Below are positions 5,473-7,829 of a stretch of 7,829 bases of DNA, one piece after another. Origin of the DNA: Flavobacteriaceae bacterium (GTDB taxonomy: Bacteria; Bacteroidota; Bacteroidia; Flavobacteriales; Flavobacteriaceae); the NCBI GenBank assembly GCA_015488935.1, contig WFMU01000372.1, forward strand, positions 1 to 7,829, given 5' to 3'. The first letter of the stretch is position 1, and the number at the start of each line of letters is the position of its first letter. The notes under the pieces are model-generated. The model was not told where the DNA came from. It searched no databases and saw only the letters and a list, made by a program, of their open reading frames with translations. Both the position numbers and the translations under genes were made by a program.

Positions 5473-7829
5473 TTATTTTATATAAGGTTTCTCAGATATA
5501 AATAGTATTGTATTGATTTGGTGTTTCCATTTTTTTGGGATTTTATTTCTTAAAATGGTATTTGCCAAAATATAAAAATGTGCTTTTGTTATAAAATGGT
5601 ATTGTTCAATTATTTTATCTGCGGCATTAAAATCAGAATTTTTAATTTGTTTAAGAAATTGTTGCATTATTTTATTTTTTAAGCCATATTTTTCTAATAA
5701 ATCCATATATATTTTGGTGTCTTTTTTCTGTCTTATTGCTAAACCAAGAGTTGCCCAAATAGAATTATAATTAACACCATCTTCTGTTTCTAGTTTATTT
5801 GCAGCGTTAATAATCTCTTCATTTGCTCCATCAGAAGCTGCTAAAAGGCGAATAAAATATGGCCTAGAATCGTTAAATTTGCTAATAAAAGTATATGCTT
5901 CATTTAGTTTTCCTTGCGATTTTAAATAATAGGCATAGGTGACATCTTCTTTACTAACCTTTCCAGATTCTAACTCTTTGTATGATTTAATTCCTTCACT
6001 TGTTAGTTTTGTTTTGGCATTTGTAACTCTTCGAACTCGTTCTGCGTCTAATTTTATTCTGTCTGATAAATATTTGCTTTTTGAAAATGCATTGACAAAG
6101 GCATTATATGATTTTTCCCATTTATTTTCTTCTGCTAAACTGTAAGCTGCTGCATAGGATAACCAAGGGTTGTCTTTCCACTTTTTATAGCCATTAATAT
6201 ATGCTTTATTTTTTTCTTTGTTGTCTTTTATACATTTACTAGATAGGTAGTAGTAATTGCCATTTTGAGGTTGATTTGCTGCTTTTTGTTTTAAATTTAC
6301 ACACATTTTTTGTCGTTGTAAAGAATCTACTCTATGCAATAAACCACGTAGTATAACAACACTATTTTTATCTTTTTTTAATCGTTGCTTTAATATATTT
6401 ATGCCTGTAACAGAGTCTTCTAAAACTTCAACCCAATCGTAAATATAGTTACTTTTTATATCGTCCCATAACACATGTGCATGTATTAATTTTCTATATT
6501 CATCTTTGTTTTTTACAATAGATAATAAATCTCTTGGAGCAATATTGCTATATGGTGTAAGTACACTTTTTAATGTTTTATTACTACCAGAAATACTTGA
6601 TGGAGGTTTTATAAACTTATAATCGGCATTGGAACCAAACCATTTTTTAGCTCCTAAATATTCTAGGTTAGAACTACCATTATATCCGTAATATACATAG
6701 TGTTTAATAAATGCTCCAGAATTGGCTACATTGTAAATATATTCCTTTGCAGGATCATCAAATTTTGTTTGTAATTCTTCTATTATTTCACCTGTTTTAG
6801 TTTTACTAATAATATGGTACGTATTTCCATAATTAATTGGTAAAACTAATTTTGAATTGGCATGAAGTTGGTGTTTTTGATTATTTATACGAACATTTAT
6901 ATTTGTTGCTAAACCATTATAAATGTATAAATTTGATTTTTGAGAAATTATTCCCAAAAGTAAAGCACCTGCAATCATTCCTCCAGAAACACCTGCTTTT
7001 GCAATGGTTGGAAACAAGCCATCACCAATGAAAAATCGATTCCAAAGACTTAATTTTCGTACAATTTTTCTTTCTGTTCCGGGCACTAATAGTTTATAAT
7101 CTTCAACGATAGAAATTTTATCGTTATAGTAATTCTCTGTAACCTTACTATCTCCATTAAATTGTTTTTCTATCTGTTCTTCTAATTCTAATAGTTTTTC
7201 TAAAGAAACTTTTCGGAGTAAATCTAAATTTATTAAGGCAGAATTTGCCCAACTTTGAATGACATTTACCCAATTATTAATATTATTTTTATCAGGAGGA
7301 GGTAATCTAAAAGTTTCAAACCTTTCTTCATAGGATTGCAATTTTAATTTACTAGTTAAATTTTCATCCAATTTAATTTTTTTAGAATCGTCATAAATTC
7401 TTTTAATGGTATAGTAATAATCATCCGATATGCTTAATATTTCTACTAATTCATCGTTAGATACTCTACCGTCGGCTAATGCAACTGCTAATACGTTATT
7501 AAATTTACCTGCACAATCATGTACATCGCTAATAGTGTGTTCTGTATAGTGTACTAATGTTACTAGTTTTTTATGATAATTTGCACTTCCATTATGTAAT
7601 GTTTTTGCTGCTTCGTAATGTATATTTCTACATTTTTTATCGTGTAGAGTTACCGCATTGGTTAGTATTTCTTTTTCTTTTTGTAATTTTTTTAATATGG
7701 TATCAATATCACTTCGTTTTAATTGCTCTCCACGGTGCCATAAGATTCTTTTTTCTGCTGTAATTACTTCATATTTTGCTGTGGTTAATGCTTCTATTTC
7801 TTCATTTAACTCTTTTAACTGGTCTAATT
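5473..7829 (-). CDS. Large membrane-anchored coiled-coil/TPR-like protein, N-terminus cut by window edge
   Basis: The frame is open from the right edge to the stop at 5473, giving 784 visible residues. A TTG at 7371 can be mistaken for the start, but the 152 codons upstream have no stop and no ATG, so the true start is outside the window. Visible order: a Glu/Lys-rich coiled coil (about 1-60); a helical part with ADGRVSNDE (118-126), reminiscent of TerB-like domains; a second coiled coil (about 203-222); a basic stretch; one transmembrane helix (about 274-295); a beta-rich module beginning LYIYNGLATNINVRIN (about 300-315 to 380); and a helical repeat tail with TPR-like units (about 551-584 and 624-652). 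Basic residues before the helix place the N-terminal part in the cytoplasm and the C-terminal part in the periplasm. I do not recognise the full protein. A structural or scaffold role fits the layout but is inference. Confidence 0.82.
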   Translation of the reverse strand, partial: LDQLKELNEEIEALTTAKYEVITAEKRILWHRGEQLKRSDIDTILKKLQKEKEILTNAVTLHDKKCRNIHYEAAKTLHNGSANYHKKLVTLVHYTEHTISDVHDCAGKFNNVLAVALADGRVSNDELVEILSISDDYYYTIKRIYDDSKKIKLDENLTSKLKLQSYEERFETFRLPPPDKNNINNWVNVIQSWANSALINLDLLRKVSLEKLLELEEQIEKQFNGDSKVTENYYNDKISIVEDYKLLVPGTERKIVRKLSLWNRFFIGDGLFPTIAKAGVSGGMIAGALLLGIISQKSNLYIYNGLATNINVRINNQKHQLHANSKLVLPINYGNTYHIISKTKTGEIIEELQTKFDDPAKEYIYNVANSGAFIKHYVYYGYNGSSNLEYLGAKKWFGSNADYKFIKPPSSISGSNKTLKSVLTPYSNIAPRDLLSIVKNKDEYRKLIHAHVLWDDIKSNYIYDWVEVLEDSVTGINILKQRLKKDKNSVVILRGLLHRVDSLQRQKMCVNLKQKAANQPQNGNYYYLSSKCIKDNKEKNKAYINGYKKWKDNPWLSYAAAYSLAEENKWEKSYNAFVNAFSKSKYLSDRIKLDAERVRRVTNAKTKLTSEGIKSYKELESGKVSKEDVTYAYYLKSQGKLNEAYTFISKFNDSRPYFIRLLAASDGANEEIINAANKLETEDGVNYNSIWATLGLAIRQKKDTKIYMDLLEKYGLKNKIMQQFLKQIKNSDFNAADKIIEQYHFITKAHFYILANTILRNKIPKKWKHQINTILFISEKPYIK

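Noticed and set aside
5939..7763. Three plus-strand open frames (5939-6145, 6837-7031, 7557-7763)
   Set aside because: All are antisense to the long minus-strand gene. The one at 7557-7763 lies over the newly recognised upstream extension of that gene.
1..7829. CRISPR array, tRNA, rRNA, insertion sequence ends or phage genes
   Set aside because: No regularly spaced repeats, cloverleaf-like sequence, transposase motif or terminal inverted repeats were seen by eye on either strand.

Overview
The window is very AT-rich DNA from a member of the Bacteroidota, most likely the family Flavobacteriaceae. The signs are the strong A/T bias, the lack of clear Shine-Dalgarno sites, start-proximal promoters of the Bacteroidota type (TTG or TTTG about 18-20 nt before TAnnTTTG), three lipoproteins with short lipoboxes, and a fused cyclophilin-FKBP protein. 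No rRNA, tRNA, CRISPR array, transposase or phage gene was seen. The species assignment is inference.

Layout, left to right. Two tandem, diverged, paralogous lipoprotein genes lie on the plus strand (116-1297 and 1393-2613), separated by a strong hairpin terminator whose loop holds a perfect -7 promoter box. A SanA/YdcF-like (DUF218) membrane protein on the minus strand (2621-3241) converges on the second lipoprotein with only 7 bp between stops. A two-domain peptidyl-prolyl isomerase follows on the plus strand (3373-4305) with a well-formed promoter. It converges on a minus-strand lipoprotein of the alpha/beta-hydrolase fold (4383-5372), and a bidirectional terminator lies between them. The rest of the window (5473-7829) is one minus-strand gene for a large membrane-anchored coiled-coil and TPR-like protein. 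Its 5' end lies beyond the window edge: the frame stays open through all 152 codons upstream of the apparent TTG start at 7371.

Functionally this looks like an envelope-biased chromosomal stretch rather than one operon. It encodes two lipoproteins that probably face the periplasm, an inner-membrane SanA-like protein, a folding enzyme, a possibly surface-exposed lipoprotein hydrolase, and a bitopic protein with a large predicted periplasmic half. Gene orientations alternate, and only the last two genes could share a transcript. I found no convincing evidence for a new multi-gene system. The items most worth following up are the uncharacterised tandem lipoprotein family, the edge-truncated multidomain protein, and the terminator/promoter overlap.
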